From Gyrodactylus bullatarudis (Eukaryota; Platyhelminthes; Monogenea; Gyrodactylidea; Gyrodactylidae): DNA of 64,000 nucleotides. Location of the stretch: NCBI GenBank assembly GCA_012064415.1, contig SSNU01000038.1, forward strand, positions 1 through 64,000, in the 5' to 3' direction. The notes under the pieces are model-generated. The model worked only from the letters and a program-made list of their open reading frames with translations, ran no database searches and was not told the DNA's origin. Shown piece after piece: positions 34,364 through 46,493 of this stretch (positions within the stretch are counted from its first letter, which is position 1; each line of letters begins with the position of its first letter). Both the position numbers and the translations under genes were made by a program.

Positions 34364-37130
34364 CGTTCCAATCAGTGTATATCGTTTTTAATTGTATAAG
34401 TAGCAGTCTTTAGAGTTGAAGATAAATATTCTACAATCCATCATTCTTTCTCATATTTATACATTATTTCTGTTTGTCTCTAACCAATAGAGAATTGAGT
34501 AATATGAATATAAATATGTGCATTCTATAAATATATATCATATTATTATTGGATATCAACATGCAAAACAGATTTTTGAATAAACAATTAAATACAATTT
34601 TTATTTCAACTTGAAAGTGGCGTGATTTAAGTACAAACTCTCTTACATTGTATTGCTCATTCTGTTTTTTTAACAATCTGCTACTTCTGAATGTTTTTTT
34701 GTTTTTTTTCACTTGTATTTATAAAAATTAGCATAGTATGATGATAGTGTTATCATCCGACATTAGAAGATCGTAAGATCGTTGACAAAAAATACATGCT
34801 TTTAATGAATGACAGTATTTTTCCAGACTAAAAAGCATTCAAAGCATCAATTGCACCATAGAAATTATGTAAGATCACAATCCACCCCATCCTGAATAGA
34901 GAAAAAACAACATGCAAGCAAAGCGATCAACAAGAAAAAAAATTATCATATGAAAAATGAGATAGCTTTGACCTTTAATGACTAAGTGTGTTGGTTATTT
35001 AACAGCAAGATAAATTCCATTAGTTGTAATTTTAATTGGTTAATTTGTTATTATCTGCTAAATCTTAATATAGGTGGGAAATTTTCCAAATTATAAGGCC
35101 AATTTTAGGAATATTTAAATTTTTTGAAAAAAATTATTTTTATATAAAATATTGAAAAATTTCGATCATTAAAGCTTGAATAATACCAATTAGTTTCATC
35201 TACAATTATATTGTTCTAGGTGGTTACTAGGCCCCCCTTAAGGTATATATTTTGTATTTACCCCAGGCTCGTCGCTTAATGTTACAGCTTAAAAAGTCTC
35301 AGAGTATTTAGAAATAATCTAAGTACTCATGGACTCTCTTTTAGACGCATCACTGAACCAGAAAAAGGCAGTTTTCAGGCAAAATTTTGGAAAAAAGTCA
35401 AATAAAATTTTTTGCTTAAATTAAATGCATTTTACCCGTGAACTATTGCAATTTGCATGGTATGGATACGAACTGGTTCAATTTTTCAAATCGAATTTTT
35501 ATCACAACCATTTTCAACCCATCAAGAACCTTTTATAAATTTTGAGACATTAATAAATGATAAAAGTTTTTTATTATCATTGGTTAAGGATGATGATCCA
35601 ATGAATTAAGTAAAAATCTGCTTGATTATATTTTTAAAATATTCGTTTGGACCATTTTGCTTATGATTTTGTTTAGCTTTGGAGAGTACAGGGAAGTTTC
35701 AATTGAATCTCCGAATTTGGTATTTAATTTTAGCTCGAATTTCTGTTAAAATTAAGTTTTGAAAGTCCTCGTTGTGAACTTTTGTTAGTAGAAGCATTAA
35801 ATACAGAATATCATGATGATTTTAAAGCTAACAGCCTTTGATTTTTTCATTGAAGTCGTATCCTGAGTGCAAATGGAAGCGTATAATTCCATATTTTTAT
35901 TGACTGTTGATTGTATTTGAGATTCGGAAGGAGATTCTAAATTATTTTAATGCAAAAAAGGCTTTTTAAGATGTAAATTCAGAAAGGTTAAAAAGGCTTT
36001 TTTTGGATGAAAAAAGGCAAAAAAGTCATACTCAACTATCATGAGATTTTTCAATCACATTTTCACACCTGTATTTATCTATGGACAAAAAAGGCAAAAA
36101 AAGGTATTTGGTTGCCCTACTCATCAATCAGCCACTCCTTCCGTACTAGTTACGATGGGATCGATTTTTAAGCTGTAAAATTGAGCGAAATGGGCTAATT
36201 CGTTCTCAAATAAAAGGGATATATTACTAGAGAATGAAATAATTTCAGATAAACTTTGTAAGTATAGGTACTGGATTATCACATTATTTAGTTTTATATC
36301 AAAACGTACCCCATTTCATCAATATATCAAAGATATTTTGGATACCTAGCCTAAGTCTCCAATGAGTTCAAACTTATAAAGGATTAGGCTAAAACTTAAT
36401 AATCAATTTCAATCATGGGAAGACGAATATTTTAGAACTTCATTTTTTCAAAATTTTGTTGACATTAATGCTAGATTTATTAATCTTTGTCTTTTGTGAG
36501 AAATTTTTAGAATTATCTAAGTAAATTTGAACTTTTTTGTGTACTTTTCTCAAAATGTATATCATACCACTAACTGAGAATGTCTGAATGATTATTTTGT
36601 TTAATATTACAAAGATTGAATGAAACTAATGATTCTACTCAAACTCAAACTTAACTTAATTTTCCTGTTATTGAAATAAAAGTAAAAATTTTATCTCTCC
36701 AACTTATTAATAATAATAATTAGGGCCTCAAAAAGTATAACGTAATGGTGAATTTTTATTTATATTTTTTAAATTTAAAATTAAGTTACTACTCATAAGT
36801 ATTAATAAAATCTAGGAATGATATAAAATTCAGACCAGTTTATATCAAAATTCCTGCAGCAGAGGAGTATCTGATTTATATCCTAACAGTATGTGGGTCC
36901 AACACTAACTCGCAACCAATATTTTTGTTAGCTTTACGTAATCTTTGCGTGAAATTGATAAGAGATTTCGAGTTTATAGATTTAAGACCAAAAAATAAGA
37001 CCAGTAAATTTAAGACCGATTTAAGACTTTTATAGCTTTGATTCAGATCAAGAAAAATTGATTCTTTTAGCAAATTCTAAATCCTTGCATGAAACAGCCT
37101 CTAAGAAAAAAATAGGTCCTAATAATAATA
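34364..37130. other. Intergenic, possible degraded transposon at 35340-36110
   Basis: No gene is supported. A-rich repeated AAAAAGGCA blocks near 35355, 35955-36015 and 36085-36105, ending in GGTTGCCCTA, hint at a decayed DNA element. Matching ends could not be established. Confidence 0.3.
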
Positions 37131-37135
37131 ATAAA

Positions 37136-37280
37136 TTGACTATAACGTTGTTCGCTTGCTTTCTCCCTTTTCTTTTTCTACAGATAGACCAATACAAGCC
37201 AGAAGACAACATAGTCAGGTAGCAAGCGAACAACGTTATAGTCAATCTATGCCTAACAGCTCCCTGAAGAACTATTTGGT
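37136..37280. mobile_element. Miniature foldback element
   Basis: GACTATAACGTTGTTCGCTT at the left is repeated as its complement AAGCGAACAACGTTATAGTC about 60 bp later, giving 26-bp inverted arms around a short loop containing CTACAGATAGACCAATACAA. The same modules build the larger element at 58988-60146 and the fragment at 45346-45395. It is flanked by (AAT)n runs. Confidence 0.75.
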
Positions 37281-37462
37281 TCAAAATTATAATAATAATA
37301 AAGTTTAGAGGAATTTACACTTGCAGTATCATTTTTTTCGTTTATTTCAGTTACAATATAATAGATCGATGTTTTTTCCCACTTACTGTATCATTATTTA
37401 TTTTATTTTCTTCATCAGTATCAAAAGATGAAATAATTTCAGAAACAGTATAATACACCAAT

Positions 37463-37580
37463 ATAAACCTATTTGACATGAAGATGAGAATTTACTATTT
37501 TTATAAAAAACAGGATTCACAGGAAAAAATAATTTTTTGAATTCTAAAACAGAATAAGCTAATAAGATGTGATTATTATC
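37463..37580. mobile_element. MITE end fragment
   Basis: It begins CTATTTGACATGAAGATGAG and continues through GAATTCTAAAACAGAATAAG, matching the arm of the MITE at 40368-40571 and a copy starting near 2718. The far end is not found. Confidence 0.5.
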
Positions 37581-39902
37581 TTCTGATCAATTTTATGTCT
37601 ACATAAGCACCTTGTAGGAAAGAAATCTACCTTAATTAAGATACGGTAGTTCTTGAAGTATCAAAAGCGTAGAGAATTAAAAATTTTCAAATGTAAACTT
37701 CGAAATTTTAAGGTATATCTTTCTAAAAGTTGGATTATAAAAAAAAATCATTAAAGTTTCTATATCATAGTTAGGACCAAAAAATATGCAAAAAAAACTT
37801 CTCAAAAAATGTATTTAAAATTTTGAAGAACAAACAAATTAATTGTTGTTAAAAGATTAGTCATAATTTATAAAAATAACCTTTAACGTGTGATCGACCC
37901 TTGAAAAGTGATACGATCATCTGACAACAACTTGCAGAGGTTGAATTTTTTTAAAAGAATTTTTAAATTTCTAATTTTAAAGTTTAAAACTTGATTTTGA
38001 AACCTCACGATCCCAGAGAAATTTATTCTCTGATTAGTATTTAGATTTTCCCTTCGTAGTTATCCTGATTAGTTTAATGCAATTGTAAATCAGTATTATA
38101 GGAGTTATCGATCAATAATTTAGGTAATCTCTTTAATCCAAAAGTTTCTCAGAATTAAACAGATAGTGTCCAAGTAGTTCCATAGTTTGAATTTTATAGA
38201 AATATTTACCTGATAAAAGAGCTACCAAGAGTGATAAAACGTTTTAGACTAAAATCAGCTTTATTTTAACTGTTTTTGCATGTTTCAAATTGAAACATTT
38301 AATGGGCAGAGTTTTTTGCATTTTCTATGAATTTCTAAAATCATTTGTTGTAGATTTGATTCAGTGGGGCACTGTGGGACATTCATTTGAGAAATTTGAA
38401 TGAGAAAATGAATAGGCTCGTTTTAGATAAACCTTATTAAATTTCTTTCAAATGATATGTGGAATATTTTAGACAAACAAAAGACAAACTAAAGAAAATT
38501 AGTGGTATATAAAAAGCATCGTAATGCAACTTTGAATACTAAAGTGATAAGAAATTTTTTTTGATTGATACGTTGTCAGAATAAGCATTAAATCAGTAAA
38601 AAATCAGTTCGTTCAATAGAAATTGTTCTATTTGGTTATTTCTCGAAATGTGCAAAGTCTGAGTAACGTAGAAAATTTCAGAAATAGATTCGGAGCATAA
38701 TCAAGCGTTAGCTTAACAAAAAATGTACCTTTCGATTACCACCAGTTCTATTCATTTATTTTTAAAAATTTAAAGGGTCATCTTTTAAATCGAAAATTTT
38801 TTTACAATTGATGTAATTTTTTCATGGAAATTCACAATTTCTATTGTATAATTCCATAAAGACACTAAGCCATTTAATTTTATAGGAAATTCTGTAGAAA
38901 TCGAAGTACCAGTCGAGATAAAAAGTCTTTGAGGTTTTTTTGGAGAATTTTCATAATTAAATATATGCTGATTTGTTCTTGAAAAGCTATCAAGATCATT
39001 TTATTGCATTTTCTCACGATTCCAATTGATACTTATGATAATAAATTCCCTTTCGCCATGAATATATTTGGCGATAATTCAAAATCGCAAATTCTCATTA
39101 CTAACATAAGTATAGCAACAATACTATATTTTAATTCACGCTAAACTAAACTTTGATAAAAGAAACTCTCGATGAGCAAAATTTTGTTTTTATCAATTGA
39201 TAAGTAGATGCAGAGTTTATTAGAAAATCAACCTTTTCAAAAGGGATCAGAGGAATACTTATCAACAAGCTGATCTTGATGAATTTATAATTTAAAAAAA
39301 ATCAAGTCTTAATTTTTCGTAGATTTTTTGAAATTCCATTCAAAAGGCACTCATCGATCTAAGAAAAATATATCGAAAAAGTAATTTCAGATTGGCGCAG
39401 TTTTTTCCTTTTCAAAACTGTTGTTAAAATTGTTGGTTGATTTTTTTTGATACATTTTAGGTAACAACCCATTATCGTGCGATAGTCTACTTTTTATTTT
39501 TCAATGATTTTTACTGCTTGAAAATTAATGGATTTGCATGACCCTAGATAAGTTCAAATTGACTGCTCTTTCAAAATCTGGTGAGTGATAATTTGTTCAT
39601 TATCCATAGATGATCCTGAAATCATCAAAAAAATTTGATTGCGCCAATTCGAAATTAATTTTTTTTCTCAAATTGGTGAAAGTTTGCTTGAAATTCAAAA
39701 AGCTTGAATCTTTGGGGTCCCAAATTCCTCTGTTTCATCTCTTTGAATTGAATTGTATTACTAATTTAGATAAAAATAGAAAGATCATTCTAAAAATAAA
39801 TATATATCAATCATGACGATCAAAAATTTGCTGATCTGAGAGCAATTAAAATCCAATAAAAATGAGCTGGAAGAAAATTTATTACATCAGAAATGTTTAT
39901 CA
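37580..39902. other. Long stretch without recognised genes
   Basis: AT-rich sequence downstream of the AHI1 last exon on the minus strand. No coding exons, RNA boxes or repeat ends were found that I can support. AATAAA on the minus strand near 39875 belongs to the exon at 39903-40153. Confidence 0.45.
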
Positions 39903-40153
39903 TTAATTTTGCATCTGATCTGAGAGTATATTTTTAATTTTATCCATTGCCTCTCGACTTGACATAACAACTGTTTTGGCTGATCCAACCACATCTTCAT
40001 GTCTCTTACTTGATAATCCTTTGAAATCTAAACAAAAAGGTATACTGATTTTAGTGTGAAAACTTTCCACTTCACCAATAAAAATGTGAGCATGGCTTAT
40101 TCTCGATGAATATGAATGATTATTCATTGAAGGTGAAATTGAATCAGAAAATA
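39903..40153 (-). CDS. AHI1: Probable last coding exon of AHI1
   Basis: An acceptor (TTTCAAAAG) precedes an open frame of 82 residues ending in a stop, followed by AATAAA about 25 nt downstream. It begins in the phase left open by the SH3 exon at 45427-45600, so the two can join to read EEF-V-FSDS. The sequence is Ser-rich at first and then helical and charged (SREAMDKIKNILSDQMQN), a plausible C-terminal tail. Nothing in it is diagnostic of AHI1. Membership rests on strand, phase and the absence of another minus-strand gene between them. Confidence 0.5.
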
Positions 40154-40367
40154 CTTTTGAAAATTACGATATCAAAAATCGATAAGTGGACGCAAGCGAA
40201 AAGCTAGTTGTATCTTGATCAAGTTTATTAAGTTAAAGTTCTTAAGCTTTACAATACCAAAAGCTAATCAAAGAAATTTTCAAGTTTGATTCTCGCACAG
40301 AATTACTTAGAATAATGATGTAGAACTTTAATGGAATTTTATGAAACTATTATCTTCCACATAAACC

Positions 40368-40571
40368 AAATTGATATGGAGTTGGGATCTATGATTGTTT
40401 TTCATCGAAAATTCGAAATTTTTACGGAATTATTTTGAAGATTAACATCTTATTAGCTTATTCCGTTTTAGAATTCAAAAAATTATTTTTTTCTGTGAAT
40501 TCGGAGAAAAATACAGAAAAAATTGAGTTTTTTGTAAAAATAGTTCTCATCTTCATGTTAATTAGGTTTAG
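40368..40571. mobile_element. Short MITE
   Basis: Ends are AAATTGATATGGAGTTGGGA at the left and CTCATCTTCATGTTAATTAG at the right, the terminal motif of the dominant MITE family in both orientations. It lies in the proposed last AHI1 intron. Confidence 0.6.
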
Positions 40572-41084
40572 GTTTTACATGGGCTTCTCCCAAATTTGTG
40601 TTTAAAATGATTCTAAGTAACGTTTTCATTTCAAGAAAAATGTAGTGCATCTGTCAATTCACAAAAAGATATTTTATTTATGAGATACAGTCTTTAGTAA
40701 ACAATAAAATGAGGGAATATGATTGTTTTACTAAAAGTATAACATATGGTCTCTCAATTTCGAGTCAACTATTCGCTTAGAAGTAAATAAATTGATTCCC
40801 TCATACTTATTAGAGTCAGTATACGTAATTTCTGAGTTAAAAGCGATACGTATTTGAAATGGGAATTTTTTTCGAGCTCAGACTCATAAAGATTTTATTC
40901 TAGGTTTGTATACTGAGTTAATCCCATAAAATTATTATGTTATTTCGATATGTCCTTCGGTTTTCGGACGGGAATGAATTTCTGAAATATAGCATGCTCT
41001 GATTAAAGAATTTTTGGTAATGCTCTAGTCCAGGAACAGCGCAAATTCATAATAAAATTTATTAAAACTTAGGTCAATATTAGA

Positions 41085-41150
41085 ATTCTCAGCCAACGTT
41101 TCGACGGTGATTGTCTTCACACGCTTTCTTCAGTGGTACGACAAGTTTGT
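41085..41150 (-). ncRNA. Hammerhead-like ribozyme motif of a Penelope-like element
   Basis: On the minus strand CTGAAGA (41133-41127) is followed after about 24 nt by CGAAACG (41103-41097), the two conserved strands of a hammerhead core (CUGANGA...GAAA). The interval can fold GTGA against TCAC, but the helix next to the core is imperfect. Penelope-like elements are known to carry hammerhead motifs in their terminal repeats, and this one lies 165 nt downstream of a GIY-YIG frame on the same strand. Activity is doubtful. Confidence 0.4.
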
Positions 41151-41297
41151 CAAAAAACAAATTACTATTTATATACTTTCATGATCTCATACCTATCAGT
41201 TTTGTCCAATCAGATGAGAGAATAGAATAATACAAGAGGCTGACCTATGATAATAAAGTATAGATAATCAGGACAGAAAAGAGTTATAATTTTTTCA

Positions 41298-41855
41298 TCA
41301 GATTTGATTTAACTTCCTTCTTTTGCCAAAAAGCTGAATCCAACACTGCTCAATGTTCACTTCACCAACATTTCCATTAAAAGTATCATTATTGCCTATT
41401 TCTAGAGCTTCATGAATTAACCTCTTTCTAAAGTTTTTCTGCACACTAAGAATTTTAACCTCCTCAAAATTTATTTTATGCCCATTATTGTTTAAGACAT
41501 GTTGAAAAACATGTGACTTATTATCATTTCTCAAAATACTGTTTTTATGTTCTTTGATTCTTGTTCTAAAATTCCTACCAGTTTGACCAATATAACTTTT
41601 ATAACAGCTACACTTCAATTTATAAATACCACAGCCCTCAAAAATGTTATTTTCATTTTTGGAAATTTTATCAACAAGACTTATATTATTTTTAAAAACA
41701 AGCTTAAAATTATAATTTTTATAAATTTTAGATAACAAAATATTAAGTAGGGTATGTTCTAAGACAATGATTTTTTTGATGTCTAAATTTTGATTTTTAA
41801 TGATTTTAGGTGAATAAAATTTATTAAAAACCTCTTCCTTAATTCTATCGATCAT
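41298..41855 (-). pseudogene. Penelope-like element C-terminus with GIY-YIG endonuclease
   Basis: 185 residues to a clean stop. After a linker with a helical, basic character, GCGIYKLKCSCYKSYIGQ gives both the GIY and YIG motifs with a Cys pair between them. TGRNFRTRIKEHK follows with the conserved Arg, and HVLNNNGHKINF after that. This is the EN domain at the end of Penelope-like polymerases. The reverse transcriptase upstream is absent, so the copy is 5'-truncated. It sits in a proposed AHI1 intron in the same orientation as the gene. Confidence 0.85.
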
Positions 41856-42616
41856 TTTTGTAGGATAACTATTTTTTTAAATAAGTGTTAAAGTTCTTAG
41901 AACTTAGAAATTAGTACTTTTAATTTCCTATTATGATCTATCCGAATTTAATAAGCTAGTCAACCTATTGAATTCATGTACTTGACGTTATCCATCAACT
42001 GATGCTCTAGTTGAGGTACAGTACACGGAAAAAATTTATACTATCTTGTTCAAGTTCTTTCTTCTTTTGATCAATCCCAATCTTATTTAAAAGTACATAA
42101 TCTCTAGGGTGCTTAATTCCTTGCTTGGAAGTTAATCAAAGAACAGGTCTGCAGTGTATGGGGAACCTCCAGAGAAAATAACTAACGCGTTGTTTCCAAT
42201 GTGGTAAATATTATTGGATCCTAAGAAGTATTTTTGATAATAATTATTTCTCAAGGTTTTTTTAAATTTTTATTTCACAAAACTCATTTATAGTAGTTTT
42301 CTCTATGTGATTGGTTGAGTTCGCATGTAAAAAATTCAAAATCCGTAACGAAATGATATAAAATTAGAACTAGTTAATCAGAAAATAATATCATTCAAAT
42401 GTTTTTTTGAATTTTTAATGCCATATTTGAATTCACTCTCTAACCATGATCCAAAATAATGAAAGTTTTCAGTGACCAAGCCGATGTTTTCAGCTCGAAA
42501 TGAAATGTAGCCATTCTAATTGAAAAGATTTTCAGACCACTTCTTGATTTCTATTTTATTTACGAAAAAAAAATTTATATATTTTTCCTCTTTAATAAAT
42601 ACTTTGAATACTTATG

Positions 42617-42905
42617 AATTTTACAGAAATCTCGATATTTTCATCAAGAATTCGAATCTTTTAAAGATTTTCTGGAATCCTACTCATGTTGCCCACTTTT
42701 ACCATTTGAAGAAAAAAAATCTGAAAAAAAATTTTTATGAAAAATATGGTCATTTTTCAAATTCCCATTTTTTTTCAAATGATAAAAGTGGGCAGCATGA
42801 GTAGGATTCCAGAAAATCTTTAACAGATTCGAATCCTTGATGAAAATATCGAGATTTCTGTAAAAATCATAGATTCCCAACTTCATATCAATTAGCTTTA
42901 GATTA
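42617..42905. mobile_element. MITE, best-preserved dominant-family copy, inserted in a piggyBac fragment
   Basis: Arms 42617-42710 and 42776-42868 pair over about 93 bp (for example CTGGAATCCTACTCATGTTG against its near complement), followed by the outer CATAGATTCCCAACTTCATA and CAATTAGCTTTA. The outer right end abuts a piggyBac transposase frame at about 42905, so the MITE probably landed in it. Confidence 0.8.
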
Positions 42906-43250
42906 GAAAGCTCTCGCACAACCCTTTCTCCTTGTTTTTTTTCAAGCAAATCTCTTTCCTTTGCAATGTAAATTTCAACATTAATGAGATGACCTTTATT
43001 GAGTCATACTTTGAGTCCTTATTTGCCTGGTTTAGAAGGCATATATACTTTGAATGGACGTCTTCCAAAACTAATTAGCTTCTCGTCAACAGTAAGCTGC
43101 TCTCATCAGTTGTATATCCTCTTCTTCATTTTCAGAAGAATCCCTTTCGAATTCTTCAGAGCCAACTAGGGTGTCTAAGTCAGATATTAAGTGATTAGTT
43201 ATCTGAGAAAAAAGATTTAAAACACATCCAAGAAGTTGGGAAGATTTGGG
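42905..43250 (-). pseudogene. piggyBac transposase fragment
   Basis: Reading down the minus strand: an acidic stretch SEEFERDSSENEEEDIQL, then after a break QLTVDEKLISFGRRPFKVYM with PSKPGK, then NVEIYIAKE and KKQGERVVRELS. These align in order with the transposase at 54409-55447 (TVDEQLVSFRGRCPFKMYIP, NAEIYIGKE, NQGQRVVKQL). The first catalytic Asp is present; stops and frame changes show that the copy is dead. It is cut off by the MITE at 42905. Confidence 0.75.
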
Positions 43251-44829
43251 TCTATTTTCGATTCAAAGATCTGCCATATCTCAATCTTCAGCGAGTAGTA
43301 TTCAGATGATTGCTCATTTGAGTTTTTCATGCATTACTACTAGATTTATCTTTTACCTAAAAGATTTTTTGAACGATTTTTTTCGAAAATACTTTCTTAA
43401 TTTAGTTTCTTGAACTTAGTATAGCACGTGTCAGATGAATGATAGAGCTGAGATCTTTGCGTATTCCTATCAAATAAGGGGTGAACACAGTGGAATTTTA
43501 AGAATGAAAATTACTCTACTTTTAACTTTTCAACAAAATTTCTCATGATAAATTTCACATGCAATACATTTGAATATTAGATTCAATTATTATTTTCAAA
43601 GATTATAATAATTATTCTAACAAGCATTAAATTGTCTTATGTAGATTTAAGAGTGAACTTGATAGGAAGTTCATTAATTAATGATAACTTATCATTGATA
43701 AGATATAAAACCAGAGGATTAAATGCAAAGAATTTGACCTGTTTATTTAATGATATTCAATAAGCAGTACTTATCTAAATTGAAAAAAAATTTAACTTAC
43801 ATTTTCTAACTCATAACGCATGTAAATGTTTAAAAGTACACAATATGTAATACATAATTTTTAATCTTTCTAACTTTCCCATGATAACCTGAATACTTTT
43901 CAGTCAATAGTGTCAGAAATTTCCATTGAAGTCTTTTCCTTAACTCCTCAAAGTAAAGCTAATTGATATGATGTTGGGAATCTAAGATTTTAAAAGAGAT
44001 TTCAATTGTTTTATCAAGAAATAAAATATGATGAAGATTTTTGGAGCATATTTTTACGATTCACTAAAAAATAATCAAGAAATCGAAATTGATCAGATTT
44101 ATCCTAATTGACTTTCTTGTCTAATCTTGATCCTGAAAAACTTGTTTTGACACATTTTTTTTTCAACTAAAAATCTGAAACGTCTGAATATCTGCGCAAA
44201 TTTGACCAAAGCTTTTTAAAATAATATGCCTATAAAAGAAATAGGATATATCAAGAGATTTGACACGATAACAAATGACAGAAGAGAATCACTCAAACTA
44301 TATAAAGAACATTCTTCTCTCAAAAAAGAAAGTTGAATAAATCTTCTCAAAGGATGTCTATTTCTAAAAACGGGAAAGCCAAATCTATCAATATCATTCA
44401 GGCTTAAAAATCCATAAGGAATATAAAAAGAATAAAAATTTATTATCTAAAGCTAACTAACTATTAACTATTTTTATAAAGAACTCAGATTTTTTCTCCG
44501 GAAAGCCAGGTATGAATTTAATTTTGAGTTCCATGTTGCTCGAATAAAATAATCTCACAAAAAATCAATCTGGCCAAAATTAGGTCATTTTTTGAAGCAA
44601 TAAAATGCTATCATCATTGTGGGAAGTTGAACCATTTGAAATTTTCGATTATCAAAAAGGAAAATAATCCAAAATTTAGTTTAAATTGTAATAATCGAAA
44701 TGACTGTAAGAGGCTTTGGAAAAAAGCTGCTAGAATTCAAAGTATATCAAATTTTACTAATATTTATTATTTGAAGACATGAGCTGTCTGATTTCCTCAA
44801 AAGTATTTTGAGTTTGCTAGTGTTATTTT

Positions 44830-45290
44830 CAAATCAATACAGAAAAATTTGGTCCCAAATCGAAATTTGAAAAATGATCATAGTTTTCTTTTTCTTCAAA
44901 TGGTAAGAATAGGCAAGAATAAGGTTCGTCCTGATTGCGTATTCAGAAATTTGCCAAAACGAAATATAAACAAAATACAAAGTTTGAGTCACTAAATTTT
45001 AAAAGTTTTTAAAAAATATGAGACCACGAAAACGATGGAAAGAATCTGTTGTAAATTCTGTCGTAGAAAATGCGTCTCTCTATGATTTAGTATGCGTAAA
45101 ATAGGTCTCGAATTCTTCTAAATTAATCCTTTGATTTAAAGAAACGTTTTTAATGAAATTTATCAATTTCCGGAAATTTTCCATGATGAGCCCTACTAGG
45201 CATCATGATCTGAATTTCTAACAATCTTCAACATGTTCGAATTCTTGGTGAAAAAATTGAGATATTTGTAAAAAACCATAGATTCCCTTA
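44830..45290. mobile_element. Degenerate MITE relic
   Basis: The right part near 45225-45290 carries the family tract (CAACATGTTCGAATTCTTGG and ACCATAGATTCCC). The left part has TTTGAAAAATGATC and a loose match to the family's inner arm. It is strongly diverged. Confidence 0.4.
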
Positions 45291-45345
45291 GACTTATTCA
45301 ATTTATATGCAAGAGTAAACAATAGAAATAAATTGTGGAAACTAT

Positions 45346-45395
45346 AACGTTGTTCGCTTGCTACCTGACTATATTGTCTTTTGGCTTGTATAGTT
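45346..45395. mobile_element. Foldback element end fragment
   Basis: ACTATAACGTTGTTCGCTTG followed by CTACCTGACTATATTGTC matches the arms of the elements at 37136-37280 and 58988-60146. Only one arm remains. It lies about 30 nt from the SH3 exon's donor. Confidence 0.65.
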
Positions 45396-45426
45396 ATAAA
45401 AATAGTGGAAACATTGAAAAACTTAC

Positions 45427-45600
45427 CAAACTCTTCTATGGTTGAATTCTTCACATATCCCGTGAGTCCTGTCCTCAAGTTCATGCACAGTGACCAGATA
45501 TCATTTTCACAGTTTATCACTTGAATTTTGTCACCTTCGATTGTAGATATTTCATCATTTCTCTCAGCTGTATAACTTTCCCTAGCAATGTGCCTTGGAC
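45427..45600 (-). CDS. AHI1: SH3-domain exon of AHI1
   Basis: An exon bounded by AACAACAG and GTAAGT encodes about 58 residues that form an SH3 domain: SYTAERNDEISTIEGDKIQV, then NDIWSL, then GLTGYVKNSTIEEF. These correspond to the ALYDY/ELT/W/GYFP landmarks. In known AHI1 proteins a single SH3 domain follows the WD40 propeller. Entry phase matches the exit of the WD40 exon at 57407, and exit phase matches the exon at 40153. Degenerate points: the ALYDY motif reads RESYT, the second Trp of the WW pair is Ser, and the GYFPANYV site is GYVKNSTI, so binding to proline-rich partners may be weak. Confidence 0.75.
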
Positions 45601-46106
45601 CTGTTGTTAGAACCTTTATAAATAACCTTGATGAATGCCGCTTTCGAAGAGTTATAAATTCATGAATAATATAACATTTACTAGTCTGATTAAAAACATA
45701 AGAAAACTGGTTGTAAAGTAATTGAGGCAAATAAAAAGCGAATAAAACTTGGTAATAAAAACTGGAAGAGACTTTCGAAGAGAGATTTTCTGCAATAATT
45801 TTGAAATTAATTTCTGCCTCATGTTAATTAATTTAATGTAGTTGGATATCTTGTCATTATATCTTTGGAATTGATCAGTCAATTTAAAATCATGGAATGG
45901 TAAATAAATTAAACTCAGATCTCTATCAGGAAATTTAAAAGATATTCCTGAAATGAATAAAGTCTAGGCGAATAAATTGAGTTTAAATCGACAAATTCAT
46001 ATTTATCATTTCAAATAATTTGAGAAAGAAGAAAAAATATCTAGCTTTTTTCGCCGAATCTCATCAAATTCTTAAAATGATATCGTCTTATCCGTCTGTA
46101 ACAATT

Positions 46107-46493
46107 AGGGCGGTCAAATGCTATTTTTGATTTGTTTCTAGAATTTTCATGAGAATTATAAAATTAAAATTCAAGGATTATCCCTCTTAGAAATAATTTT
46201 TTCAAAATCAAAAGCTATTTTTTCACTAATTAATTGCTGTTTTTACTTTTATCTAGTAAGCCCTTGTCAGATAAATGGTAAGATCTTTTTTTGATTTTTC
46301 CTGATTATCTAATGAATCTGGTCATTATTATTTCTTCGTTTGATGCTTGCTGTGTCCAAAGCGTCTCAATCTAAAGCTTGGTCTGAGAGCTTTCGATTGG
46401 ACCAAGAAAAATTTTAAGCTTGGCATATTATTCCAACTTTATTCATTCGATAATTAAAGACATTCCTGAAAAATGTTATTTGGTGACCGCCTT
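46107..46493. mobile_element. MITE with AGGGCGGTC ends, diverged copy
   Basis: AGGGCGGTCAAATGCTATTT at the left and a complementary AAATGTTATTTGGTGACCGCC at the right, shared with 9687-10226. Internal stretches such as GCCCTTGTCAGATAAATGG also match that copy in inverse order. No target duplication is preserved. Confidence 0.65.

Noticed and set aside
35340..36110. hAT-like element suggested by AAAAAGGCA blocks and GGTTGCCCTA
   Set aside because: No matching inverted end or target duplication could be found, so it is noted only as a possible relic.
40028..40045. Possible 18-nt intron (GTATAC...GTTTAG) inside the last AHI1 exon
   Set aside because: It has GT-AG ends and a length divisible by three, but the frame is open through it, so no splicing is required and 18 nt is below any convincing size.
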